This document shows positions 43,566-57,700 of a stretch of DNA of 64,000 bases, in pieces. The translations under genes were made by a program, and so were the position numbers. The notes beneath the pieces are model-generated. The model made no database searches, was not told where the DNA came from, and worked only from the letters and a program-made list of their open reading frames with translations. Source of the stretch: Baylisascaris procyonis (taxonomy: Eukaryota > Nematoda > Chromadorea > Rhabditida > Ascarididae); assembly GCA_037389465.1 (NCBI GenBank), contig JAZARR010000171.1, positions 1,054,001 to 1,118,000 of the forward strand. Reading direction: 5' to 3'. Within the stretch, counting starts at the first letter, position 1. Each line of letters starts with the position of its first letter.

Positions 43566-46500
43566 CAAAAAAAAGGATAAAGCAAGACAACTCATAAATT
43601 GTAGTGAAGGGAGAAAGAGCAAAAGCATCGGCTGCAACACCTGCACTATTCGAAGAAAGGTGTCAATCCAATCATGTAAATGCAACAATGCGAGCGATTC
43701 CAGCAATACGAACAGCATGAAGATGTGTACGAAAATCATAAATCATATATGTAAAATATATTCATCATTAATAATGAAGCAATGATCCAGCGGAATGAGC
43801 CACACTCCAGATAATTCAAAGATATGTGGCACAATGCTAGACTTAGAGATTAAACTTTTACCTTCGAATAGATGTGCTTAATTGAAGTCCCACACAATTC
43901 AGCCGAGTCTTTGAATATAATGCATAAATTCTAGATCATAACTCCAGAAAAAAAATCGGTTATTCAAAAATCTCTCTTATTTAAATCCAACTTGCTAAGT
44001 TTTAATAAGTTTCTGCGACGAGTGAATGACCTTTGACCTCTTCCCATCATCCAAGCAATACCACACCCTCGATGAGAAAGGCATAATAATGCATGTGCTC
44101 ATTTCACACAGCAAATGCTTTACTCATTATCACCTTTACAGAAAACAACTGAAGTCGGAGAAAACATGACAAGAACGAAGCAGAACATAGGTGAAGAACC
44201 GCAGCCTTCCTCAAATATTTCCCTTATTTAGGAAATCACAACTCTAGAGAATAGTAAGATGCTAACAACCATATGGCCGCATTCTATAGCCCTGAGATAT
44301 TCTGGCAGATTTTCGAAGTAAACTTAGTTATTCCCAACAGGTAGGTTGGTGAATCTCCGCATAAATTCCTCCCAATAAGTGAGGTTTGCATATTAAACTA
44401 GGAAAATTACCTGTAATCAAATCAGCTCATCAAACGTTCATACTTCCCAACCAATCAAGCCGCTACTTCGTTTTGCAAGTGCAGCCACCTTAATGAGTGG
44501 CTACGCAAACCAATCTATGGGTCGCGAAGCATTATATAAAGGGTGAATGCGAGAGAGAACGAAACAGACAGATGATGAGGTATACAGCCTCAAGCACGAA
44601 TAGAGTCGCCTCTCAAGGAAGCGAATCGTTGCCGCCACCCTACCCGTGGGCAGCAAATAGTAATCACGCAGCCATGAAAGCATATTTTGCATGAATTTCG
44701 TCGTCAACACAACAACGTCATGCGCAAATATAGACCAACAATAAGGTTTGAGATGTGCCCAAAAGGTTTGCAAAGTTGATACCAAAAATATGATCAATAC
44801 GAGCGCTAATCAAGGGGGTCGGTGCAGTGTTGGCGCTAATGTGGAACTCATAGTATAACAAATCAAGATTATGTGAATTGACTAATCGATCGGACTTTCA
44901 TGTCGAAATCATAGAGACGAAAAATTTTAGACCAACTGCCTGTAACACCCAATACCGTTAAGATATGGCCAAGTTTATGGACGCCAAATTAGAAAACTAG
45001 TTCCACATGGTGTACACCTTAACGCCGGTAAAAGCATAATTGAGACCACCACTGAGAAAATGATGAAAATTTTTAAAGCACATCAAAAATCTGAACTTAA
45101 CGCCACTTTCAACCATCAGATTTCTTGACTCTATCCACTATGATTAAACCAGGATAATTCAATTTCTGAAATGAGAAAAAAACAAAGCTAAAGAAATGAA
45201 AAAAAAAGATTTAGTGCTGATGCCAAAAAGAAACGTTGAAAAACCATTCGTGTTGTATAATGTGATTTAAAAAAAAATTGCCGTAAACAATAATAAATGA
45301 GGGAGATCGTAATGCCAAATAATACAACACCAATCAAATCAAACCAAATCAAATATTACACAACAAAGAAGGAAATTACCGCCCGTAAAACTTTTTAGAA
45401 AATATATGTATATATATATTTGGAAAGATGTATGTAATAAAAAAAAAGAGAAAAACAATTCTTATGGTAATTTACCACCATATGAACCACACATAATATA
45501 TCACTAACGTATTACAAAAAAAGAAAAGAAAAAAAAACGCAACAATTTTATAGACGAAGTGGAATCGCCGTTATGGGATTGAAAATGCTAAAGCTACGAT
45601 CAAAACGGCCAACTATCTCTCCCCACCTTTCCCATCCATCCTTCCCAAGTATACAGCACTCTACCCATCATCAACAATTGACGCAAAATTTAGACCCATT
45701 TTTCACTACGCTATACTAAATTATATTGAAAATCGATCAACGCCAGCATCTCCACTTTCCTGGATATGCCCGCGAACTAACGTTACCAAAAGACCAGGAT
45801 ACCATGCTTCCATGATAGCCATTATATGCTTCAAAAAATCACAACCTAAAGACTGCTTTGTTCTTATTTTAGTAGTGATCTACTCGAAAGATGTTTAGCT
45901 AATCGATATGCTTCTCTTCCTGAATCGCCCGTTTTCCAGAAAAAAAATTCATTGGGAACATTCATAAAGAGTAGATCAAACAACGTCACGCAAGAGTTGT
46001 AAATCTCGATTAAACGTCCACTTGATGATCTACATTCATTTACTAATATTGCAAATAAGAAAATATGCACATTTCCTACAGACGAACAACAACAACAGCA
46101 TCACATACACCGATAAGGCTTGTTCATTCTTCGTTCAGCACTCCCTGCTCTGCCATTATGATGACATCATTCTACCACATAATGACGTCATTCTACCACC
46201 AAGCGGTTTGATCTGCAACATAGCCAACCATTGGCAAATAGCCCATGCAATCAACTAACCCAATATATGATTCAGCAATGATCTACTCATCTCAACCGCA
46301 ATTCCCGCCTAATCCAACCTAATCCAAGCTCAATCGGAAGTGATAGGTGATCAGTGATCTGATCATCTGCCAAGCGTTTTAAGGAATGAGTGTTTAGCTT
46401 GGCACCTCACCTAAACGCTAAGGCATTTGTATTTACCGTAATCAATTTTTGAATGCTGAAAAAAATAGATCAAATATGATAACTCAGTCATATCAATATC

Positions 46501-48530
46501 CTTCGTACAAGCTTAAATCCTTATATCATACTACTCACTAAATTGATTTATTCTAAAGAAAACTCCATGTAAATAACCTTTATATTTAGGCCTTTTCCAA
46601 ATCCCTTCCTTTTAAGGGTCATTTCAATTTATTCTTAAAAGACCTCAACGTTTTCGCACTTCGAGGATACAAAAACGATAACATTTATATAAAGACTTAT
46701 TGCCCATATGATGGCAACATAAAATTACAAAACTTGTTATGGCCCGAACGATCTCCCTTCCAAACCAAAAACTATAAGACATAATCGGGTAGAACAGAAA
46801 AAAATTCCCATCAAAAGCACCAAAAAAGGATAACCATAAAAACGCAAATAATGGCTTAATTGTGAGATAAATCAATCATCGTAGCATTCAGAAGAGAGCG
46901 GGTACTTTCCCGGGGATCTTTTTCCCATCGCCATTCGATTTCGAACGACTTGAAAGGTAAAACAAAAAGTTTGTGAACATTTATAAGAGCAACTCTCATC
47001 CCGCGGGAAGCTCACATCGTATTTTTGGGCATATTGTTTCACAATCAAGCCAATAACAGAGGGAAAGAAATACGCAAACAACGACGAATGAACTATTCGA
47101 GTTCTACGATTAATCAATCACATGATGGGCACAGTAAAAAAAAAGCGCATGACGTCACATAACAAAACGAAAAAAAAAGAGCATAGAAGGAAGGCAAATG
47201 GACCTAATCCACATCTTCTGGACTTGTACCTACAATAACGTTGTCATTGAAAATTTTTCAACTTTTGCTAGTCATAAATCTGGATCCAAATATGCCCTGA
47301 AGGCATCTCCATTTCTCAGTCAAGCTTTGCCTCCTCTCGATCGAACTACTGACTGCCACATGATTTCGAGTTATTGCATTGGCAATCTATATTGACTCAA
47401 AAAGGGGTCTCATTTAAACAGTGCGAAATAATATAATCCACTTAAGCACCCCTCATTAATATGTCAATACGTCATCATGGATGTCTAAAGGTTCCTATAA
47501 CGATGCATGGAGGAGAGACGAAGCATCAGCTTCCCCCCTCCCCCCCCTTTCCGCACGTTAGTGGTCATGATTGCTCGCTCAATCCAACTTATGCATAATG
47601 CATGACGAAGCGATTGCCCACATAGGAGCGAAATGTATAGAAATAAAAACAAACAGCATGAGAGAGCAAAGATAAATGCAAAAAAAAAAAAAAATTGGAA
47701 GACGTCGTCGGTTTCTCCTTGAAATAATCTCACAAATTCACTAGTCAGCTCTATGCCATTCCTTCGATCATTCAAGTTAATCTCCCCACCCCCCCCCCTC
47801 CAGCCCCCTCCCCGCCTAACGAAACGATTAATATAAATCAAAGAAAAAAAAAGAAGAGATTATGCACAATAGAGCATAAGCGCAGTCTTATATTTGCGAA
47901 AATCTGATAAAGCGGCAAGCTCGGAATGCAAATCAAGGTGCATCTGCCCACCTTGCTAGCCACCCTTTCGATATTTCTGGCAGACGAAGTAGCTGCTTCT
48001 TCCTATAGCATTGCAAACGCCATCTCTTGTTAGTTCGACCCCCCACCACGACAATTCGATACTTCAGCTAAATGCCTCTATAAGAAGTGAGAAGTGGTTG
48101 AACAATACGAGAAACGAGTGAGAGTGTGACTTCAGAAACAATCTAATTGTTCCGCAACAGAGATGAAAACATCTCAACGCTTCTTTCCACTTTAGTACAC
48201 AGCCGCCCAAACCATACCCACACTTCCGTTTCAAGTAGCATTGGACAGGTCGGGGAGTTCTTGGAGCTTTGTTTACTGTATATCTCTCTGCCGCTTCCCA
48301 CTCTCTCTCCCCTTCCAAAGTATCTAAGGCCCTATAATCGCCGTATACAACTACGATGTCGTCGAGATATAAAACGCTATGCCTAAGTGGCAGGCAAACA
48401 GAGTAAACAATAGTGACTTTGCAAAAAAGGGAAAATGATTTGCTGCAAATTAAGAATGTAAAGCATAAAAACAATAAACAGCCGAAAAAGATACTATTTT
48501 CTGCCCTGTTCCGTTCTTCTCATATAAACC
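43566..48530. other. Stretch without a confident gene between convergent genes
   Basis: Lies between the last + strand gene and the 3' end of the - strand GIGYF gene. The + strand is A-rich, so any transcription is likely on -. Longest frames are - strand 48,064-48,474 (136 codons) and 47,485-47,841 (118 codons). Both are Cys/Phe/Leu- or Gly-rich without a domain, and I do not count them as genes. CRE-like TGACGTCA occurs at 46,183 and 47,150. It may hold the 3' UTR of the GIGYF gene near its right end. Confidence 0.5.
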
Positions 48531-48537
48531 TTTTAAT
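48531..48537 (-). terminator. Possible poly(A) signal of the GIGYF gene
   Basis: ATTAAA on the - strand, about 175 bases after the GIGYF stop codon. It is a common variant signal. No exact AATAAA is seen on the - strand for about 2 kb past the stop. Confidence 0.3.
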
Positions 48538-48709
48538 CTTCAATTACTTGAAAGAGGCTGCAGGTTAATAATGGCAGAAAAAAGGACAATTAAAAAAAAC
48601 TATAGTACGCGAGCGACCGACCAGATAAGCAGAGATTGCGCAAAAAAGTGGCACAAAATTTTCTTTGCTGCCCAACAGAGGAAGAGAAGCAAAAAAAGAT
48701 GGTAAGGAA

Positions 48710-51700
48710 TTATCTACGGTATGGGTCGGAGGGCGGCTGTACTGTGTCAATCTCGCCGATGTTGATGCGATTCGGATCAGCGGTTGCCTTGAAACCGAGG
48801 CATGCCCCATCCACAACCACTTTGCCCCCTTTACAGCCCTTCTTCTTCTTCTTGCCACCTCCACCTTGCGCATGCTGCGATCCTGCAGACCCACCGCTCG
48901 CTGTGCTTCCCAACGCATCCGCACCCACTGCCGCATGCGTCAGATCCTGTAATATATAACTGCATATTCATGAAGCGAATAGGTGGAAGGTTCGAGGTGA
49001 ATATGTACGGTCGTTATGCTCGTAAGAAGTTGCTTATGCGGCAAAATTTGAAATGCAAAAAACGAAAAAAATAAATAAATTTTTGTTTAAAAGAAAAGCT
49101 TCAAGGGTTCTCACTTCCATAATTTTTGAATAAGACCGTCAAAAATATTTCCCATGGACCTTTTTCCATCTGATTTCTAATTTAGACATGTATGCAACCA
49201 TTTACAGTGTAATGTACTATAAACAACTAGCGTTAATCCAATGCGTTAGTTAACATGTGAGCAAAGTTTTTAGATGAATATTTGAAACAGCATTTAATCA
49301 ACATGCCTCTTCGAGATTTGAGGAAATTGTATTTGTTGTGATGAACGACCTCGCTACAACTCAATTTGCATATATCGACCTCAGTAATATCTGTTCTTCT
49401 CTGCTCTATTATACCGCGCATTTTCTCTAGTTGTCTGGTTGCGTGTTTCAAACCCGTTTGCTGTTATGTGCGTTGACTCGGATATCTTGATGGTTTTTCG
49501 CGTTGCCGAGTTCAGTCAACTCGTTCAGTTAACCAGTTCGGTTCGGTGCATCGTTTCAGTCAGTCGTCAGTAAACTTCAGCTCTTCGTCCCGCCTCGTCC
49601 GCACGGCAGCGACACAACAGTATTATTTTGGAAGCTCCTACTTAATAAAATACGACGTATCACTGAACGAAAAGCATCATTCTCCTGATCTTCTCAACGA
49701 AACTGAAAACGGCACGTATGGCTAAACCTAAAAATCAGTGATCGGTAGTCGATTGCTCAAATGCAATACTTCAACGAGAGCGTGTGCATTCAATGCAACT
49801 AAAAAAAAAAAAAACTGAAATCGTTGCATAAAGCAATCATACATCCTTATCGGTTGGTTGCTTCTTTAAACGTGCTTCACGACGCTTTTCCAGAAATTCA
49901 CGTATGAAATCTTTCACCTGACGACCGTCTCCCAAATACCCGATTACATAATCCTCAATCTGAAACACATTTAGTTATATCAAAAAAAAAAAAAAAACAT
50001 CGACTAGCCAAATGCTGTAAGAGTAGAATTGTATTTTAGTACATACCAAACACTGGCAATATTTCATCTACACGCCTAATTCTTTTCTTTTCGAAACAAC
50101 GAGAATACAATTTCAGAACATCGAAAAATGAGACCCAATCCAAATATGACCCGTATAATTTTATCTTCAAATAGGAAGATTATTTTTCAACAAAAAAAAA
50201 AAGAAAGAATGCCGTCATCTAAAGAGTTGATGAATATTGCTTCAAAGGAACTCCACAGAAAAAGGATCTCATCTAAGCACTTTATTCTAAGGCTTTCATC
50301 ATGATAATTGATAAACGACAAGATCAACCATACGATTCACCTCATCAGGACTGTCGACGCCTTCGATAAAAGCGGCGAAAACATCGGCATCCACTTGAGA
50401 GTTGAGTTCTTTAACCCGTTGAACGACCCAATTTGTGAACGCATTTCCGCCGCCCGTTACCGATTGCTTGAACAGCTTCTTCATCGCCTTAAATATTCGT
50501 CTCGCTTAGCATTTTAATTGATAACTTGTTAATCGCACTACTTAAACGACAAATGACTGGCTGCCGACGTTGTTGGCAGCCCGCTGTCATTTGAGTAGGC
50601 CGCAATTTGTGAATCAATCATAAGAACAAGCAAATGTTATTGCCGATTACTTCCATCGATTTTTTACGATCACATTTCTCAGTAACTGTCGAACCAGATT
50701 ATGATTTGAACTTTTAGCCATGCGCTTTTGGTCTAAAATATCAACGAGATGAAACAAATGGCTTATTATAAACCTGAAGGGAAAAAAGGTAAGGAAATGG
50801 CAGAGGTAAATCCCTCATCAAACATTCGACAGATGAAGAGAAAGAAAAAGGTTGTAGTAATTGACGGCAAAAAAGTATAAACTTCACATGACGTCAGCGT
50901 AACATTGGCCAAAAACAACCTACTTAGTAGATCGAAAGTAAACGACAGCATTAAAAAAATGCCCGAAGAGCAAAATTCCCTCATCTCTTGCTTCGACTTA
51001 ATATCGGCGGCCATAGAATGTTTGCCTTCTGCCTGCTCGTGTATGAATATACAAAATTGGCTAATAAAGCAGAGACAGAGCACTGTCATATGCCTTGACT
51101 CCTCTCCCTCTTTCTCCCATTCTAAAAATGCATGGTTCTAAAGAAGAAAAACCACAGGATGGGAACATCACATCTCTTGAACATTTCCCTGACAGCCTCG
51201 TTCTTCGGCTGTCACTTCATTATGCATAGGTAAATAGAGATACATCACATGTCCACATAGTACATATAAAAATACACAACAAAACGGGAATAAACCAAAG
51301 TACAAGGGAAATGAAGCAATGTATACTTCGTGCTCAGTGTTTGCGCTGTGAGCCGCGGCACCTCCTTGCCATGGTACCTTGTTCCCAGAGGTAGTTGATT
51401 TCGTTAATAAGCTGCAAGTGAGTGGAAAAATGAGAAAAGAATTTGCAATAAATTAACGCATACACTTACCATCTGAAAAAATACCTCAGAAATACTTGCA
51501 TCAACAGCTGATCGCTACAGGAGCTGATATTTTCTACAATATCCATCAACGAATGCAAAAAACATTGCAAAGAATATAGCACAAAATTGTCCCGCAAACT
51601 ACTTGTTCCATGAAATTCAAACTATTCCTTCAAGTTACAATTAAATATGCAGTTCGTCATTTTAGGCCTAACCGTTTCCGTCCATCTCGAACTTTCTCCT

Positions 51701-54700
51701 TTCTTTCCCCCCAGGTTCAAGAAAGAAAAATGCGGCATTAAATTCGGAAAGATTTAAGCCAGGAACTTAGAATACCTGAGATAAGAAAACATACAAAAGT
51801 AACCGATAAGCACATATAATAACTGAGAAAACAAACAAACAAAAAAAACGAGAAACTTCGACATTTTGGCCGTTTTATTGGTCGATTCAAGAGGAGGACC
51901 GTCCCACATTAGATTTACAGGTGGACGAGCGTCGACCCTCACACCTGCACCACCCCACGCCACTCCACGGGATGTCGTCATCGCTGATGGCTCAACGCTT
52001 GTCACCTACAATACTTCACCCTTCAAAAAACTTACATGCAAACAACTACGACGATAAAAACTATGGCAAATGGGGAAGTACATCAAAGAAGTTCACCATC
52101 TATGCACTTCTGCAGCCTCACTCATCGCCCCAAATAGTTTTATGAATTGCCGATCAATACAAAAAGGTATGCACTAGTATTTCAATTAAATCGATTGTTC
52201 GTGCAAATCTTCTGAACAAAAAAAAAAAAAAAACAACAAAAAACATTCGCTTCTTATACCATAAAATGAAAAACTGTAGATGGAAAAAATACCTTGGTGG
52301 ATTAAATCCTAATTTAGGTAGTGGAAACTGAAAATTGATGCAGCAGATATCATGCTATACAACATATAGACAAAAATAGACGCATACACTCATTAGATAA
52401 ACAGCATTTGAAAAACGCATACAAAGATGAGGAAATTAAAATTTAAAATTGAAAATAAATAGTGTAAGAATAATTCCAAAAATCTTCCTATCTACTGTCT
52501 CAAAAATATTTCCCTCAAACAACCGAGAAATGAAAAATTTTCATCAGCGGCTAAAAAAATTATGCGGAAATGCTCTTCTTATGTATTTATTTCAACAGTT
52601 TAACAAAATTTATACATAATATAGCTATCAATTTATACAATCTCCGTGCCCGATACATTCGTTCTATGAAAAAAAAAAGCTCGCAAACCTGTGTGGGTTG
52701 ATTCCAAGAAAGTTTCTGTGCAGCGGATGAGCCCCATACGGCATTCGCTGGAGATACGCTCTCCTTTGCCCTTGTTTGGTGTCTCTCTTCGTTCATCCTT
52801 TGCTCTTCTTCTTGTTGAATTGCCAGTAAACTATGTCCACCTTCCTCTTCTATACGCCTATCGTTTATGGCGTTCACCCAAGGTGCAACTAAATTCACTT
52901 CAATTTAGCATCGTAATATTCCAACAATCGCTTTTACACATAGCCAAGAAAGCACATCAAACTGCTCGGCGATGGTCTCATTTGGCATGAGCACAATTTC
53001 AACACCGTGAAAATTCTTTGTGGATCACGCTATAAAGTGAAAGAAAGGCCCAATTATCAACGACGTAATTACAACCAATTCAACACAGACGAAATGAGTC
53101 TTATGAATATCACATAAATTGAAAAAATATAGATTATTCACGCATCTATGAGAATGCGGTTTAACGATGATAAAGGAGAATATACAAGAAAAAAAAATCT
53201 ATTAGTGCAAAACATCGTGCAGCATCCATCAACCTATGGTGTTGTACATTTCATCCACACAATGAACATAAGCATTGCGTGATAGAACATAACCATTTGC
53301 ATGTATATCAATTCGCTTTTATGAACATACTACGTTGCTGACGAGATTCGTAACTCTCTTTTTCAATGAAATCGGATCCTCGGCAAATATCTATAATGAG
53401 GCGCTTTATACGTTAACAACTGCTCATGGGTCCCGCTATTACAAGATGTTCTGCTGGAAATTTGATGAAACTTTCTTTCAACTCAAATCTATAGCGCAAC
53501 AAGGCAATAAAATATGATTTTTGACGGCTTTCCCCTTCAAATCCACATGGACTCGAAATCCGTAAAGACCGCAGGACTGGTTTTATCCTTTTTTCACAAT
53601 ATTTACGCGATCACCACCTACAACGATAAGATTATGTTGTGATGAACAACCGCGTGGGAGATTTACGTTGGATTTCTTGATGGATGGAAATTATTGAAGG
53701 GTGTATCGAGGCATTTTCCAAAGGCTTCCACAGGGCGATGTGTTCGACAGAATCGAGGGCCTTTTCGTAGTCTACAAACAGCAAGTAAAGGGGCAAGTTG
53801 TACTCTTTGGTTTTCTCGATAAATGGAAAGAATCATAACAGGAATCAAATTAGTGGAGAGGAAAACCAACGAATGGCTCCGAGGTGCAACAAAGGTAAAG
53901 GATTGGGTGACCGAGGCCGGAATGAGGAAATTTAGATAGGCGGCGAAGATATCCGCACTGAAAAATGACGATCGGGTGAAGAGAATAACAGAATGGACAC
54001 CACAGATTGGCAAAAGAAATAGAGGCCGACCTGCAATGAGGTGGAGCGATTCTTTAAAAAAGACCGCAGGAACCAACTGGATCAGAGAAGCATTGATTCC
54101 GGACAACTGGAAGCGATATGAAGAGACGTTCATTCGTAATGAATGCTATTTTGATTGAAACAAATAAATAAATAAATAAATAAATAAATAAATAGAACAA
54201 TCGCGTTACGACTTAATTTGCAAATATCGACCTCAGTGATATCTGTTTTTCTCTGCTCTATTATATTGCGCATTTTCTCTGGTTGTCTGGTTGCGTGTTT
54301 CAAACCCATTTGCTGTTATGTGCGTTGACCCGGATATCTTGATGGTCTTTCGCGTTGTTCACTTCAGTCAACTGGTTCAGTTAACCAGCTCGGTCCGGTG
54401 CGTCGTTTCAGTCAGTCATCAGTGAACCTTCAACTCTTCGTCTCGCCTCGTCCGCACGGCAGCAACACAACAGATTAAAAATTGGGTGATGCTGCTGAAT
54501 GAGGAGATAATACACCATGCAAGAGAAAATGCATAAATCGCTATCTTCAGCAATTGATTGGTTTTATTCAAAACATGTGACATTTATGATCTCAACTTCG
54601 GAGGCCTCTCCAGTCGAATGCAGCTGATGAATGATTGATCAGAAGTCACCTTGCACGACCTCTGGCGCTCCTGAGTTGTATTTCAGTGACCGCTATGAAC

Positions 54701-57700
54701 TGAAGAATCCAGATTCTGCAGGCACTCCTGGATCGAATGAAATCATTTAAAAAAATTTTTTTCAGAAGTGAACAGCATATCTAGGCGATTCACCCTGCAA
54801 TAGAGCCCTCCGCATACGCAGCCTCGGTGGGCAAACCTAGAACTTGCATTGCACGAAATGAACATACCCTTGGGTTGGACAGGTTTATCATCGACCACCC
54901 GGTAGGTCGTTTGCCACGCGGTCGGTGGTGTTGTTGCAGTCTCTGGCTTTGGTTTAGTAGCAGGCGCAAATTCCTCAGTCACGACGATTTTCGACGCTGC
55001 AGCTGCCTTAAACCATTTATAATTGGAACATTTAATAACGTCACCGAAGAGTTCAACGTTTATACCCGCACAGACTCAAGATGATAGATTCTATCTGTGG
55101 CAGAGGAAGAGGAAGGAGGTTGACATGGGGGAGTCAACAAAAGATATGAAAATTATTAGATTACACTATTCTGAACAAGTATGCGAACATTGATTCTGGT
55201 TCCCTTTACTGCTGCTAGCCACTAAACAAATAGTATATTAAAGCGCTTCGCATCACGAAATTTCAGGCAATCGTCCTGCTCAAATCACAGCAATTATGAA
55301 ATCCACAGGAAGACTACATCGATCCAAGGGAATGGGAAAACCCACTTTACAGGGTTTGCTGTCTGCGATACGTAGAGCTAGCTCAAATGAATCGGCGAAA
55401 GCAGGATATACCTGCTTTTTAACCTCGGCGGCTCGTTGCCTTGCTGCCTCTTTCTCTGCGTGCTCCTTTTTCCTTCTGTGCTCTTCTTCGATCGCAGCCT
55501 TCCTCCTTGCTTCCTCGCCCTGTTTTTCCTCTGCTCTCATTCTCATTTCTTCTTCTTCTCGCTCTTTTCGTCTCTTTTCTTCCTCGGCTTTCAAGCGTTC
55601 CTTGTCTTTTTCTTCGGCTAACCTCTGTGCTGCCAACCTCTCCTCTTCTTCTCTCTGAAAATGTACATTCACTATATTTCCATTCACATCCCAACAACCT
55701 TACTTTCATTCATAATCACCAAATGACATAACTCCAATAATCGGGAACAGCGGATAGCACAGTTCAGAGGAAGAGGGGGAATATCATTTCTCAAAGGGGA
55801 GGGAGTTATCCTAAACGAAAGTCAAACATTGCAAGGTGAAATTCCGCGAAAGTTGCCTAGAAATTCATCTCCGAGGAATTATAATGAAACCATAAACAAA
55901 TCAAATACTCTATGTGTTCAAAGGATGAAAACCAAATTGCAGCTTCAATGTTACAATCGCTCGTCTATTTGCAACCTTGGCATTGTTACCCATATCCACT
56001 TATCCTAGGTGAAATACGCACCTGAATAGTATCTATCACCTATGATGCGGACAAACAATTTTTTGCCACAGTATTGAAAGGATACGACCGAGGAACATCC
56101 GATGATACGAGCATTGGAAAAGAGCGGGCGCTGGGCAAAGTAGAAGAGACTCAAGCCAAACACCTGCTGCTAGGTAATACACATTCACCAAATTAGTTAG
56201 CACTAAACACAGCCACTAGGACGAACTCAGCGAACAATCATAAAACGTTGCTCCACCCAAAAACCCTCTCATACTCTTGTCGCCCTTAAAAAACGCTACA
56301 CTTGCATATGTTTAATAAGCAGTGCCCCATCATATCACGGGCAGTTTATCGAAATCTAAACAATGTGAACTAGTGTCATAACAGAAAGGCTTCCTTTGAG
56401 ACGTGGAACTACAACGGAATGGTCCGTGATTAGGTCAATCCCAATGACCTAGTTGGGGAGGGGGAAAGCATGAAGATTCGACCCGTATCCAACCATAGAA
56501 ATACCGATATTACCTTTCAAAGAAGGTGAAATAATCATGAAAAGATATATTAATTATAAATCTGAACCTTGCGTGCTTCGGCAAGAGCTCTCTCGATCTG
56601 TTCTTTCTTAACGCGTTCCATTTCTTCGGCCATACGCTTCCGTTCGGCCTCTATTTCACGTTCTCGAGCCATTGCTCTCTCATGTTCCTCAACCGCCTTC
56701 CTAGCCAACTCCTCCTTAAACAGAAATACATCCATTAGCTTCCGGAGAGAAAGAGGGCGGGAGAGACTGGCAGCGAGATAGGTAGCATCGACTGCGTTAG
56801 GAATTTTAAACATCCGCCAGGCAAAATCGAATTACCCGAAATTGCACATTTTCCAATCTTTAAATTCTTTTGGCACTTTCATTTGAAATCTGCATATTTT
56901 CTTTTCAAAACTCCCAGTCTTTACTTCGTAACTAATTGCTTCAAACAAATCAGTGGAATTCGATATAGAGATCATTGATAATAACAGAATAGCCACTAAG
57001 GATAGCATCAAAAATGTAAAGCAATTTTCATCCCAAAAACTTCTCTCCGTCTTTAAGTGCTCATTTTCATAAATCTAAGAATATGAAAGAGATCACATTT
57101 GAATAGCAGTTCGGGAAGTTCGAGCTCTTTTTCTCAAAATGCAGAAATCATTATCCAACATAAATAAAGCATAAACTTATAAGCATGAAGCGTTCTTTGC
57201 AATAAAAATAACCTGTTGCCTCTGTAGTTCGAGCTCACGTTCTCTGATTTTCCTCTCTCGCAAGAGACGCTCCTCCTCCTCTTTCAGGAGGTTATCACGC
57301 ATCTCCTTTAACTTCAGTTCTTGTTCGGCAACTCGCCGTTGCTCTTCCTCAAGTTTCTAAAATAATATTTTTCATTCTTTTTCAATAAGAGACTCCAGGA
57401 TCTCCTCGGCCCAATAAGAAATCGTTTCATCGAATCCATCCTCTTCGAGAAAGGGATGGGGGGACTTCATTTAGTTTTCAAGTCTAAAAAAGAAGAGTTT
57501 CGCACTCAAACCACCATCAAATCCACCTCTAATACTATCTAGGCAACAACACTTACATCAAATACGATGGTTTCACATCACCATGGCAAGCATTGAAACA
57601 GGGAGTGCAGTGATAAGCTATGCGAAACAATAGCCGATAAAACATACCTGACGTTCTTCTTGAACTTTAGCCGCTTCTAATAAAGATACCGCATTGTAAT

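Larger units (their letters stand above)
53635..54472. mobile_element. Second solo LTR, interrupted by a non-LTR insertion
   Basis: Same family and orientation as 49,334-49,619. It starts TGTTGTG (53,635) and ends CACAACA (54,472), with GATTA on both sides (53,630-53,634 and 54,473-54,477). Removing the 540-bp insertion and one copy of its 11-bp duplication leaves 287 bp, matching the 286 bp of the other copy. The two differ by scattered substitutions. It sits in the GIGYF intron between the exons at 54,868 and 52,888. Confidence 0.9.

Noticed and set aside
48064..48474. 136-codon - strand ORF after the GIGYF stop
   Set aside because: Composition is Cys/Phe/Leu-rich at both ends, there is no domain, and overlapping + frames are equally open; most likely 3' UTR or intergenic.
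48636..49074. + strand ORFs of 90-107 codons
   Set aside because: Antisense of the GIGYF terminal exon, whose ending (LGF..INIGEID) matches the family.
55296..55731. ORFs of up to 120 codons on + (Ser/Phe/Leu-rich)
   Set aside because: They are the antisense shadow of the Glu/Arg/Lys coiled-coil exon of GIGYF at 55,412-55,654.
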